Shown here one piece after another: positions 43,850 to 56,785 of a DNA stretch of 64,000 nucleotides; positions within the stretch are counted from its first letter, which is position 1, and the number at the start of each line of letters is the position of its first letter. The notes below the pieces were generated by a model. The model had not been told where the DNA came from. It did no database searches and saw only the letters and a program-made list of their open reading frames with translations. The stretch spans positions 20,926,655 to 20,990,654 of the forward strand of contig NC_059300.1 in NCBI RefSeq assembly GCF_017591435.1, in the 5' to 3' direction. Position numbers and translations under genes: made by a program. The DNA comes from Portunus trituberculatus (Eukaryota; Arthropoda; Malacostraca; Decapoda; Portunidae).

Positions 43850-45026
43850 CTCACTATTCTTCCACTGAGTAGAAAAACAGCCTTTCACACTGCCAGCATT
43901 GGTTCCAATTATGTATCTTTCTATCTCACTCTCACTCATTCTCCACTGACATTCAATCCAGGGTGGTGTTTTTCAGCACCTCTGATTCAAATTTGAAAAA
44001 CTGATAATCTCAGTTCTTAACATATTGCAAATTGCACTCTTTCCAACATTAATATTTACCTCATCATCTTACTCCTATATACTACAGGTAGAGACTTATA
44101 GCTAACATCAGAGTTGAGAGCTTAATTTTCCAACTATCCCTACACATATAGTAATTCCCAGAAGTGGGTTATCAGGTTAACATTTACCTTGGTGATAACT
44201 TTGCCAGCCAAAAAAATGTGTGCAACTTCTGTGCCTATTTCTTAGTTATCTGATAATATTTTCATTATCAAAACAAATAATACACTACTTACAAAATAAA
44301 ACTTGCTCTTACCCCTTATAAATCCATAAGAGCCAAGTCTTGTCCCAATGCAAACCTCTGATTCATACTCCTGCCTCTCTGAAATCTCTCCTGCTTATCA
44401 CTAGTCTCTTCATTCTTATCTGCCAGACCATATCTATCAATATTCACCCATACACATATACCTATTTTCCCACTACACACAACAAATCTACCATAACATA
44501 ATTCCTACACTCTAACCATCCTTTCTATCATTCAAGAAAACAATTGCTACCTTCTTTCAGTTTCAAGAACTCTCCAGTAACCCAAGGCTTTTAGAATAAT
44601 AATAATAAATAGTGAGTTGCAAAAACAGCACATATTTTACCAAATAAAAATGTAACTTGCACACATCAACAAATTATCCACTAACTTTTAGTTTTCTAGT
44701 TTGTCTTGAAGTATAGTATGTATATTTCAAATGCATTACTCATTTTACTTCATTTATTACCTCTTGGAAACACCCTTTACCACAACTTTTATAGAACTTG
44801 TGATTACTTCTCCATCTTCAATTTGGTATATTCTTCCTAAATTGCTATCTTTTCATCTATTCATATCCCTTCAAAATAGTTAACATATTTTCAACACAAA
44901 AGCATGTATTTACTAAAATTCTTTCAAATTCCTTATTCCTTTGAAATTACATTAGTTAGAACATAAGGAGGCTGTTTACTGATGCTGATTTACTGTGTAT
45001 GAGTCTGCATCAGTGGAAATAATTAA

Positions 45027-45231
45027 CCCCTTCAGTACTGGGACATATTTTTACCTTGAGATTTGTGTACCATTAGACCATTTTGATGACATTAGGAAGG
45101 TTGTATGGAGGTCAGAGGATAAATGGCCACAGTCTTCACTATTTGAATTCCAACCTAAATTTGTGAAGCTATATCAAATCAGCAAATAGTCACCAGAAGG
45201 AATTTGAAAACACGTCCTGGTACTGAAGGGG
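45027..45231. mobile_element. TTAA-flanked MITE (piggyBac-type ends), copy 1
   Basis: The element is 205 bases, with ends CCCCTTCAGTACTGGGAC and GTCCTGGTACTGAAGGGG. It is flanked by TTAA at 45023-45026 and 45232-45235. TTAA targets with CCC ends are the mark of the piggyBac superfamily. It has no coding capacity. Confidence 0.85.
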
Positions 45232-45235
45232 TTAA

Positions 45236-46095
45236 GGGGAATCTGATTGTGATTTTATTTTAGCTTCACTAAAACATTTCTTCTCTTAATCATAATTGTA
45301 ATTTGTAAAGTACATTGGTATGTACTAGGTAATTTGTGGAATGTTGCAGTAAATTATATGTAACAACAGTATAATACCCTGAAGAAAGCAAGGGTCAAGA
45401 GGTCCTGGGCTATGATCTGGGGCTTTTCCCTAACTGAAACACTGAGCACTATGATTGTTTTAGCCTACATATGTACAGTAACTGAAATATCATATAATTT
45501 CCTTTAAATATATTTAAACATCCTAAAAGATCTTATAATACTCACTATTACTACCACATGACTGCCAAGTGTTATTCATTACTTTGTGAATAAATTTATG
45601 GAATTCCTTTTGAAGTTTAAACCTTAATAACCAAAGTTACTAGTTCTTACTTTCATAGTGACTAAATAACCAGATAATGTCTAGATTACACTCATCCCCT
45701 TAAGCCCATTTTTGTCTTTTTTGAGAAATGCCGATGATGGTAATTTAATAAATCATTGAAAAAAAATTTCCTTTTCTATGATGTCTATCTTAACACAAAA
45801 ATAGAACTAACATATGGCATTATTCAATGCAATCTCACTAGTGAAAAATAAGTCTCAGAATGTCAGTATTTCCATTACCTATGCTCCAAATAATCAAAAT
45901 AATAATCTGTTAGCTTGATTAAAATCAGTACTATTTCATTACATAACTGCATGTTAACATATGATTTTTCATTTAGGGTGCGTCTAATTGTCCAATCCTA
46001 TATGGTATACTTCATTGCATCAAACTGAATTCATCATTTCCCTAATTACAAATATAAACTTCAAGCTCTCAAAGTAACACGAGTTTCATATCTAT
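45236..46095. other. Stretch without recognised genes
   Basis: AT-rich sequence between the TTAA MITE and LINE 3. I see no feature. Confidence 0.6.
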
Positions 46096-46600
46096 CAATG
46101 AATTACAAGAGAAAGAATAAAACGGATAATCCAGCATTCATAACACAAGTTGGTATTAATATCAGTAACCCAATGCCAAGTTCAAGGCTTTCAATCATCT
46201 TTATACAAGTATTGCTCCCAGACTTGAACAGTATGTCTCCAAGCACTAGTAACCCATTACATCCTATTCATGGAGACTATTCATTATTACTCCTGATCAT
46301 GTTATTGATACTATTAACTCCTTAAAGAACAAAAAAGGTCATGTAAATGAGATACCTGCGTCTTTAAAGAAAAATAACACGATCCATATTCCAATCCCAA
46401 TCTCCATTTTATTCAATCAGTCTATTAGGAAGGATAAACATGCTACTGTTATCCCTAACTATAAAAAAGGGGTTTAAGAATGATGTTGGAAACTACAGAC
46501 CTATATCAATACTTAGTGTCTTTTCAATAATCTTTGAAAAATTCATGAAAAACACCTAGTTAATTTTCTTGTTCAAAAGTGGATAATAATACCTGAACAG

Positions 46601-46766
46601 TATGGATTTTACAAATGAGAGTACTTTTGATGCCTTGAATAATTTCGCAGAGGATATATACGCTGCCGTGGACTCTCAAAAACCATGGATTTCGCAAAGG
46701 AAAGAGTACTTTTGATGCTTTGAATAATTTCGCGGAAGATACATACACTGCCTTAGACTCTCAAAA
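46601..46766 (+). repeat. Tandem duplication of about 82 bp inside LINE 3 RT
   Basis: The unit at 46601-46681 is repeated at 46684-46766; both encode STFDALNNFAEDIY and then a DSQK-like end. The duplication therefore lies in the FRKGxST region of the RT. About 15% of positions differ. Confidence 0.88.
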
Positions 46767-47837
46767 ATCAATATTGAGTATATATATAGACTTTACCAAA
46801 GCATTTGACACATTTAAACATATCTTATTACAAAAATTATATCATTATGGAATATGAATACATGAATGGTTCAAAGATTATCTGTTGAACAGATCTCAGT
46901 CTACTAAATTTCAGAATGATGTTTTGTTGCCACATCCTATTGAATATGGTGTCCCTCAAGGTAATGTCATAGGTCCAATCTTGTTCCTCATTTATATTAA
47001 TGATCTATGTCGCATATTTACTAGATTTATAACAATATCATAAATTGCTGCAGATTCTACATTGTATATTTCACGGATAATACAAATAGCACAATACACA
47101 CAGCAAATAATGAACTTAGAATTGTCTATAGGTAGTGCATTAGTAACCAATTAACAGTTAACCTTGAAAATCATACTACAGTACAGTGGAGACTCAATAC
47201 TTGAACGTCTTAATGGTAGAAAAGTTCAATTTAATACTCGAAAAAATACCTGATAGTCAAACGTCCACACAAATAAAGGCTCTCTGGCCTCTCCCTTCCC
47301 CTCTTCACTAGTTGTGCTGCCGTGGTTGTCAGAATAAAATTCTCCTGCATTCTGTCTGTGGTTTTTCATTTAAAAACTTATATTAAAACCAAAGGCTTAT
47401 TAGTGATGAAAATACTGTATCTGATAATTGAACTGCCACACACATAATTGTAAACAAAGCTTTGGCCTCTCACTGCCATTGTCCCATTCTGATACCAGTA
47501 TTCCAGCATACCCAATACCAGTGTGCATCCTTAGTCCTGCCACAGTTGTGAAAAATCAATATTCTTCTGGGTTCTGTCAGTAGTTTTTAAATAAAAAACT
47601 TATAATGGCACCCAAGAGACTAATTAGTGCTGAAAATAAGGAATCTAGTGAGAGTGCAAGTGTTAGTGAGCCACAGTCCTCTACTATAGTCTGACCATTT
47701 TATGAAGATTGTTTAAGCATTGGCTTTTTCGGGGATTTCCTGGCCTGCAGTGCTGCCAAACTTTGTGCTGGGCAAATTACGAGATCAGAGCCTATGTGTC
47801 AATGAGAACCCTGCTTCCCAAACACTACCACTACCAC

Positions 47838-47839
<2 letters not shown>

Positions 47840-47880
<41 letters not shown>
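47840..47880. repeat. (CT)n microsatellite
   Basis: About 41 bases of CT with one TT interruption. Confidence 0.95.
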
Positions 47881-47912
47881 ACATATAGAATTTATATTTC
47901 ATGCAAATATAA

Positions 47913-48819
47913 GGCGTTTTCAGTAGCGGAGCGGCTGGGGGCAAACGGAGTCAAACGGAGGCAAGTTTTCGCAAACGCGAGCAAACGCCTTTCCAAAGCG
48001 TTTGCTCGTTTGGCAAACGCTTTTTAGCCAATCAGCATGGAGCAACCCCATCAACCTCATAGAATGAGATCAAGGAGTTACATTTCGAATAAAACTGAAT
48101 AGTTAGACGTATGTTAGGCCATAGAAGTGGGTACTGTAGATGTAGATTTATGTTTACATGTTGTGCGGCATCCTGGAGAGAACCGATATAAAAAATACGG
48201 CGTGAAATAAATTAAGGAGCTGGTGGTAGCTGGTGACATGTCGCATCTATACGTCCTTGTTGTGGGTGTTGTCCGATTCCATTCTTCTAGTCGTGAATTC
48301 AATACAATAATGGAGTTACTTTTCTATTATTAGGTGAAAAAATTATAAAATTTTTGCAAATCCTTATATCATAAAGTAATGAATGATGGTAAAAAATAGA
48401 TTATCTGCTAATTATTGACGTAATTCAATTATATAGGCGTCAGAAAACCGCAGCCATACATCTACAATGGAACACCTTCAAAACAAGCCCGCGTAGATCA
48501 AACCACTTCCAGGACTGAAGACCTGTTGTTTTTTATGAGTATTGCGCTGCTCAGCCCTCGGCATATACAAATGATGAAACACTGGTGAACTATAATACTC
48601 CCCATCAAAGAATAAATCTCCAAACTCTTCCACTATGCTGCTGTGTTTACGTCTTGACCACAGTGCTGGCTCAGGCGACTGATGTGTACGATAACTTCTC
48701 CCAGAGATTGAGATCGCAGTGACACGGTCGTCTGGCACCACCGACGGTGACCTCAGCACTGTCCTGTTCAGCGTGAACTCAAACATGTTTGGCCTTGCGG
48801 TGACGCTACTGAAAACGCC
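47913..48819. mobile_element. MITE with GGCGTTTTCAGTAGCG ends, 907 bp
   Basis: GGCGTTTTCAGTAGCG at 47913 is exactly inverted at CGCTACTGAAAACGCC (ends 48819). Just inside the left end GCAAACG occurs four times directly and once inverted (about 47941-48020), probably subterminal protein-binding repeats. The GGCG-type ends suggest a PIF/Harbinger relative, but I see no target duplication that settles it. On the minus strand there is a 102-codon open frame at 48786-48478 (start MFEFTLNRTVLRSPSVV) without recognisable domains. Confidence 0.75.
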
Positions 48820-50250
48820 AATATTTCTATCAGAGATCTATACTAGCTTATGAATTATTAAAATTTGAGAAAAGAATCTGCCTGTCAGTCAGTCAAGCTG
48901 CCCCCCCCTCCCTCTCTCTCTCTCTTCTATCCTGGCTAGTAATGGGAGAGGAAGTGACCCATGGATTAACATGGTCAGTTTGACCTGTGACCTCACTTGG
49001 TCACCCAAAGGGATGCGACAATGCTCGGAGGAAACATTGTCAAGTATTGTGGTGTTTGCAAAAAATAATGCAAAATATATTTAAAAATAAACACAAATTA
49101 CTCTTAACTTGCCTTTTTAGAGCATCACAATGTATATATACTACATCATTCAATTTTGAAGTATTAAGTACCTGACTTGAGGTGCATATTGGTACAAGTG
49201 TGACAGTGCCGCAGGCTAGGAAATCACCCCAAAAAGTCAACGCCTAAATGATCTTCAGAAAATAATCAGATCATAGTGGGTTCACAGGAATCACACCAGG
49301 AGAAAAGTTACCAGATGTTTTCATGGATGGTGACTCATACTCACATGACCTCCCTCCTCCTCCCAACCCTTCTCCCCTCCTCTTCTACATTATCCATCAC
49401 CAACCTTCACTTACAGTATGTGCAAATCAAAATTATAAAAACATTACATTGTAATTTTTTTTATTTAAGGTTTTGCTAAGATTAGAATGAATTACCTGAT
49501 TTATAAGTATAAATAGTCAAACTTTTTGATACTAGAACAGCCATTTGGAACTAATTAATTTCGAATATTGAGTCTCCACTGTATGTTATTTACAAATAAG
49601 CAAGATCAGAGACTTCCACCTCTGTTATCTATGAAACATCAAATACAGCAGGTGGGGTTAAGACGACAAGATACCATCTGAAAAATATAGGTTTTGTCAG
49701 AAAATACTTGGATGAGAAAACTACGAAGATGCTGGTTCATAATCATGTGATAAGCAAATTGGATTACTGCAATTCTCTGTATTATGGACTGCCTAAATAT
49801 CTCTTAAAAGACTTACAGCTTGTCATGAACAGAGCTGCCAGACTGATTATAGCCATCTCTCCTTGTGAGAGGATAACACCTATATTGATAGATCTGCATT
49901 GGCTGCCAATTAAAGCACGAATTGAGTACAAGATTAGTGTTATGACTTATCAGGCTTTACAGTCTGGAAAACCTGAGTACTTGAGGAACTTACTGGAAAC
50001 ATTCCACCATGACACTACGATGGAGCTGAGACACGATGCAGACCCGTACAGACTACATGAGCCAAGATATAACCTTGATAAGGGATGCCGAGCATTTGCA
50101 AGATGCACACCAAGGATTTACGATAAACTGCCGAGTGATATCAAAGGTTGTGCCAGGATCGATATCTTCAAAAAGAAATTGAAGACATATTTGTTCAAGG
50201 AAGTTTACGATCTTAACGGCATGGAAATTAAAGATAATTATAAATGCTAG

Positions 50251-50501
50251 TTGCTTTTGAGGGAGGCTCTGCTGAGCGCTGCCTCGCAGTGGAGCGGAGC
50301 CTTGAACAAACACCCCAAGTAACAAGTAACATTTGATAATAGCATGACATTAAACCCCATATATGAAATTTACTCTTTGTACACATATATATGCAAGTAA
50401 TCATACAGCTAAATGCATAATGTATTGCCAACTTTTACTGTTGCTTTTACTGTTGGTATTTTTGGGAAGAAGCTGGTTGGGGTCTGTATGTATATGGTAA
50501 G

Positions 50502-50502
<1 letters not shown>
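50251..50502. other. Short stretch after LINE 3
   Basis: GC-rich at first (50260-50305), perhaps LINE 3 3' untranslated sequence, then AT-rich up to the microsatellite. Confidence 0.4.
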
Positions 50503-50584
<82 letters not shown>

Positions 50585-50615
50585 TATATATAAATATATA
50601 TATAAATATATATAA

Positions 50616-50712
<97 letters not shown>

Positions 50713-50713
50713 T
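50503..50713. repeat. (TA)n microsatellite with AAATAT interruptions
   Basis: About 210 bases of TA, with several TATAAATATA interruptions between 50581 and 50630. Confidence 0.97.
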
Positions 50714-50714
50714 A

Positions 50715-51345
50715 AAGCTAAAACAGCTTCTATGAAGTTAGGTGTTCTGGGCCGTCTCCAACAGTTTTTCTTGCCCATCCAAATGCTTACTCTTTACAAC
50801 GGCCTTATCCACCCCTGTATGGAGTACTCTTACATGTCTTGGGGGGCTTCCACTCACACAGTTTTATTAGATAGGTTGGAATCAAAAGATTTTCGTCTCA
50901 CCAACTCCCCTCCTCTGACTGACTCTGTCTTCAGTCTCTTTTTTACCACCGAAATGTTGCATCTCTTTCTATTTTTAGTGCTATTTTCACGCTAACTGTT
51001 CTACTGATCTTGCTAACTGCATGCCTCTTCCCCTTGTGGCTTTGCTGCACAAGGCTTTCTTCTTCCTCTCATCCGTATTCTGTCCAACTCTCTAATGCAA
51101 GAGTTAACCAGTACTCTCAATCATTCATACCTTTCACTGGTAAACTCTGGAACTCCCTGCCTGGTTCTATATTTTCATCTCCCTATGACTTGACTTCTTT
51201 TCAGAGGGAGGTTTCAAGACATTTGCTCCCTAATTTTGGCTAACCATTACATATCTTATAGAGAACCAGCACTCAAGTGGGCCTTTTTTTACATTCTGTT
51301 GCCCTTGGCTGGCCTTCTCTCCTACATAAAAAAAAAAAAAAATAT
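50715..51345 (+). mobile_element. Jockey-like fragment J3 (RT C-terminus, 3' UTR, poly(A))
   Basis: It starts with KTASMKLGVLGRLQQFF, then GLIHPCMEYS, STHTVLLDRLESK and IPFTGKLWNSLPGSIF, YDLTSFQREVSRHL. It ends in the family 3' UTR and a run of A at 51329-51343. Its 5' end abuts the TA microsatellite directly. Frameshifted and severely 5'-truncated. Confidence 0.9.
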
Positions 51346-51462
51346 ACATGATTATGTAAGTAAAATCTGCAAACAATACTGTAAAAATTCATGATATACA
51401 AAATACTGCCCAAAAGGCAGTCGCTTCTTTTCTAATGTAGCATATGTAAGGCATAATTAAAC

Positions 51463-51634
<172 letters not shown>

Positions 51635-51802
51635 TTTAAGTTACAAAGATACAGAAGGAGGTAACTGTAACATACAAGGTTTGGATGAAATTATAGGATA
51701 TATGGGGACACAAAATGCTTTCACAAAGATAGTAAAGGATATTGACAAGTAGATAGAAGAACCCCTTTATTTATATGATGGCTGTTTCAAGGACCTCCTT
51801 AA

Positions 51803-52002
51803 CCCCTTCAGTACAATGACACACTTCCATATTTATTCTTACTATTTGGCAATTTGATACAGCTTCAGAAACTTATGTGGGGATTAAAATAATGAAGAGT
51901 GACCATTAATCTTCTGACTTCCTTAGACAGTTTATAATGTAAGTAAAATGTTCTAGTCAAACCCAAAACTCATGGTATAAAAGCATCCCAGTACTGAAGG
52001 AG
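51803..52002. mobile_element. TTAA-flanked MITE (piggyBac-type ends), copy 2
   Basis: The element is 200 bases, with ends CCCCTTCAGTACAATGAC and CATCCCAGTACTGAAGGAG, flanked by TTAA at 51799-51802 and 52003-52006. The ends match the copy at 45027. The interiors are related but divergent. Confidence 0.8.
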
Positions 52003-52056
52003 TTAAAGGGAGATGACCATTATAGGGTCCAGAGCAAAAACTGAAACAAACAGTAG

Positions 52057-52059
<3 letters not shown>

Positions 52060-52125
<66 letters not shown>
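52060..52125. repeat. (GA)n microsatellite
   Basis: About 66 bases of GA. Confidence 0.97.
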
Positions 52126-52127
<2 letters not shown>

Positions 52128-53340
52128 CAAGTCTGAAAATTATAAATTTGAATATTTAATAAGAATATTGTTTCATCTGGCTGCAATGAACCAACAAGGC
52201 CTAAACATAGATTAAAAGGATTAAATATGATATGATGAGATGCAAGTCAGGTGCTTGCAGATTGAAGCAATATGGATTGGCAAGCACAAATATTGTGAAA
52301 TGTTGAAGTAGTGTGATCATAACGAAATACTGAGGATAAAAAAAATTATTGAAAAGAAATATTGATTCCAGTTTGTAACAAGCTAAGAAAATAATTGTTG
52401 AATAATTAGCAATATAAAGTCTGAACTATGTACTTTGGTCTGTTACCAATTATCATGTCACAGGTTGTGTTAACCCCATCTTATGCATTTCAGTTTAAGT
52501 CTTTGGGGGAAATAACTGTTATATAAAAGCAAACAACTAATCAATTTTTATTTCAAAGGCATATTATTTCTTAAGAGGCAAATTTAACAATGAAAGGACC
52601 CCCAAGAAATTTTACTTATTGACTAAGGGAAGTATTTTATGATCTACTTTGACCTTAATCTCCCCTAGCATCATCTGAATGTCTAATAAAATCAATGTGT
52701 GATTTTGTAACAAGTGTTCATGAACCTTAATTGGAAACAGGACACACTACCTCTTGACCCACAGAGCACTGATAGCTAGCACATAAAGATAGAATGCTGA
52801 CTGTTGGATAGAAAATAATCTAATATAAACCACAAAACCTCAAAGGTCCACATAAACGGAGACAGAGTGAGCAGGCTTAACTTTACAGTTAGTATTCTGT
52901 GTGGCTTTACATGGTGATGCAAAAGAAGAAACTTAACAAAACAGTAGAGAAAAGATAGAAAGGGACTTACAAGTAAATCTTATCTAATTTAATGTGCCCT
53001 GAAAACAGAGCAGCAGAAATGTTTCTATTTGATTTTATCCATTCTCCCATCTCAGGCTTGTATGAAAAGTTGAAGATAGGACTGTATTGGAAGGTGTTAG
53101 ACATTGCTCTCAGGTTAGACCTTAATATCAAATGTTAAGCTATAATTGAGTTGGCACATTAGCAGCATGTGAGTTACCCCAAGATCTAAGCTGAGGACTC
53201 AGGGTTCACAGATCCCTGGAGGCTCACCATGAAATGCACTGGCAAAATACAATTAAACAAGCACAATTAAATCATCAATACTTCCAGTACAGAAATGCAT
53301 CCTGACAATGGTGCCCAGTATAATATGGCTTTGACTAAGA

Positions 53341-53343
<3 letters not shown>

Positions 53344-53410
<67 letters not shown>
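53344..53410. repeat. (TA)n microsatellite
   Basis: About 67 bases of TA. Confidence 0.97.
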
Positions 53411-53415
<5 letters not shown>

Positions 53416-54152
53416 TTATTTTTTTCAAATATTTATTAAGTCTACTTGTTGGCAATCATTTCTTTTAAATGTTTTGACACCCTTCTTTTGCCATCACAGA
53501 AACTTTTTTTTCAAAAACCTGAGGAAAAGGAATAAAACAGCCTAACCATTCAAGAATTATCTGGAAAAGAAAGAATTACCTAGCTTTTTTTTTTTTTTTA
53601 ATCTTATTCATCAAACCTTACAACTCACTAACCAATGGGAAGCCCCTCGAGAGGTGTTCACAACGCCTGCATCAACAAGGATGGAGGTATTTCTACGTAG
53701 TTTGGTTTAAGTGTCTCAAGCCTATTGCACTTCAACTATGTAGGTACTACTACCACAGGAGCAATCTTAAATGACCTAGTAATACCACTACCATATGAGG
53801 CAGAAGTAGAACAGAGGATGGATTAATGTTACTTATTGCATATGTCGATAATTTCATCAAATCGAAGCACCCAGTAGTTACAACAAGACGTAAATATATA
53901 AATAAATGAATAATCAAATTAAATACCATTTATGGTGAAACACTGTATGGGTGAACCAAAGCTCGAGGAAAAAAAAAAAAAAGTGACGGTGTAAGGCCGA
54001 GGTGACTCGGGCTGCGGGTGACCTTGGCTGTAAAGTCCATTATATTAGGACTTTATGGACACCTTCTCCCCAAGCCAAACGTTGATCCTGTAATAGAACA
54101 GCCATTCATAATGCCTTTAAACATATACAAGTCATTACTTTCGAGCAAAAAC

Positions 54153-54240
54153 CTTACCTTACGGAAGAAAAACTGGAGCGCCTCAACAGCCGTCCAATCT
54201 ACTCCCCGCGGCGCTCACGGACATACACACTGTTTTCACA
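54153..54240 (-). promoter_or_regulatory. GC-rich block with a donor-like site; weak candidate 5' exon
   Basis: On the minus strand CGTGAGCGCCGCGGGGAG leads to TTCTTCCGTAAG followed by GTAAGG, a good donor context at about 54153. The block is far richer in CpG than its surroundings. A short ATG frame here (MSVSAAGSRLDGC) stops after 13 codons, so it would be untranslated. It could be the missing first exon of the F-box gene about 22 kb downstream, or of another gene. Only the composition and the GT site support this. Confidence 0.25.
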
Positions 54241-55069
54241 CGATTTTGAAGGCCTTTCCCGATATCAAATGTTTTTCACACGCTTGAAGTGGAAAAAGGA
54301 AGGTTTACTCTATTATCATTTAAAGTTTTAATAGTTCAAACGCTCCCAGTTAATGCAACAGAGCGAAAAATATAAATCGTCGATCCTCCCTGGCCAAGAG
54401 ACAAAGCGAAGAGCAGCTTTCTAGACTCTCGAGCCTCAGTATAGACGCCATGACCAGCGGCCACCCATTGCAATATTCCTTTATATACACCCAAAATGAA
54501 CTTATTCTGTCCTAGAAATTTATTGATGTGGATAAGAACACGTAAAATAGCAATGACTGTATGAAAAACAAGAAGTTAATCAAAGAAAGGGAAAATTAGA
54601 CTGCAAACGCTCACTCCTACCTTCCTTTATTTTAACTTAAAGCACTTAATACATAGCCATATAACACAAAGGAAAAAAAAGGAAAACACAAACAATGGTG
54701 ACTCATAAAACATATGAATGAAAGAAATGAAAGATAAGAAAGCAGATACACCACAAAATTTATATAGAAAAGAATAGGTCACAGGAAGGAATAGCATTCA
54801 ACTCCACAAAAGTTATCTCGCCTCCGAGAATTTTGACTCGGGAATGCTTTCCATGTACACTCCAATGCCTTATATTGATTTATTCAAGACACGTTTGGTT
54901 CATCCTGAGATGCTGCTGATGGCATTAACAACTTCACTTTATGGAAAACTTGTGATGAGACTTGAAAACACCAGTAAGACACTCAATTTTCTGCTCCTCA
55001 TCTAGTGATATAATACTGAAATATCAAAGGAAACCTCCTGAATGACATTATTATGTTATTAATGACAAT

Positions 55070-56142
<1,073 letters not shown>

Positions 56143-56225
56143 CTTTGTATAATTAAGTGATGAGGTTTGTAATTATAACGTGACCAAAATCACAGGCTAC
56201 CCTGTAGTGTAGTGCCTTCTGGTGA

Positions 56226-56526
56226 CACACACACACACACACACACCGCATAGTGTAGTAGTTAGCACGCTCGACTCACAATCGAGAGGGCCGGGTTCGA
56301 GTCCAGATAAGCGGCGAGGCAAATGGGCAAGCCTCTTAATGTGTGGCCCCTATTCACCTAGTAGTAAATAGGTACGGGATGTAACTCGAGGGGTTGTGGC
56401 CTCGCTTTCCCGGTGTGTGTTGTGTGTTGATGTGGTCTCAGTCCTACCCGAAGATCGGTCTATGAGCTCTGAGCTCTCTCCGTAATGGGGAAGACTGGCT
56501 GGGTGATCAGCAGGCGACCGATGTGA

Positions 56527-56569
<43 letters not shown>

Positions 56570-56595
56570 TCTCTCTCTCTCTCTCTCTCTCTCTC
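56226..56595 (+). mobile_element. tRNA-Val-derived SINE with CA-repeat flanks
   Basis: A tRNA-like head at 56247-56316 has an A box (TAGTGTAGTAGTTAG, 56251), an anticodon arm CTCGA-CTCACAA-TCGAG (56270-56286, anticodon CAC, valine) and a B box GGTTCGAGTCC (56294). The acceptor and T stems are not properly paired, so this is a SINE rather than a working tRNA. About 210 bases of unrelated body follow (GTAGTAAATAGGTACGGGAT near 56360), then an AC tail at 56530-56568 and CT at 56571-56595. Another CA run, 56226-56246, precedes the head. Confidence 0.82.
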
Positions 56596-56694
56596 TTGAA
56601 AAAGAAAAAAAAAGATCTTTAAATCTCATGCCTTAAACACCATGGACTAGTGGAATACTTTACTAAAGGAAGTTTTGATTATGTAAATTGAGTA

Positions 56695-56785
<91 letters not shown>

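Larger units (their letters stand above)
42532..45022. other. Stretch without recognised genes
   Basis: About 2.5 kb of AT-rich DNA. I recognise only the two microsatellites listed inside it. Confidence 0.6.
47184..49581 (+). mobile_element. Pogo/Tigger-like element in LINE 3, decayed
   Basis: The ends CAGTGGAGACTCAATACTTG (47184) and CGAATATTGAGTCTCCACTG (ends 49581) are inverted repeats, flanked by TA at 47182-47183 and 49582-49583. An ATG near 47605 begins MAPKRLISAENKESSES, typical of pogo-type transposase starts, and stops at TCTGA near 47690. The rest of the gene is missing. A shorter copy of the family is at 19788-20239. A MITE of another family (47913-48819) is inserted inside. Confidence 0.82.
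46096..50250 (+). mobile_element. CR1/L2-like LINE 3, 5'-truncated, split by a pogo-like element
   Basis: The left part (46096-47183) has RT motifs ISNPMPSSRL, NYRPISILSVFSIIFEKF (46493), IYIDFTKAFDT (46780) and EYGVPQGNVIGPILFLIYIN (46945). The right part (49584-50250) continues with MLFTNKQ and the C-terminal segment SKLDYCNSLYYGLP, AARLIIAISPCERITPIL, LHWLPIKARIEYKI and FKKKLKTYLFKEVYDL. The joint reads on across the inserted 2.4-kb element once one copy of the TA duplication is removed. Stops and frameshifts are frequent in the left part; the right part has an open frame of 180 codons. Confidence 0.85.

Noticed and set aside
54018..54287. 89-codon plus-strand open frame in the GC-rich block
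   Set aside because: No recognisable domain; composition explains the open frame.
56247..56316. Functional valine tRNA gene
   Set aside because: Acceptor and T stems do not pair properly, and a long body with AC tail follows, so it is a SINE head.
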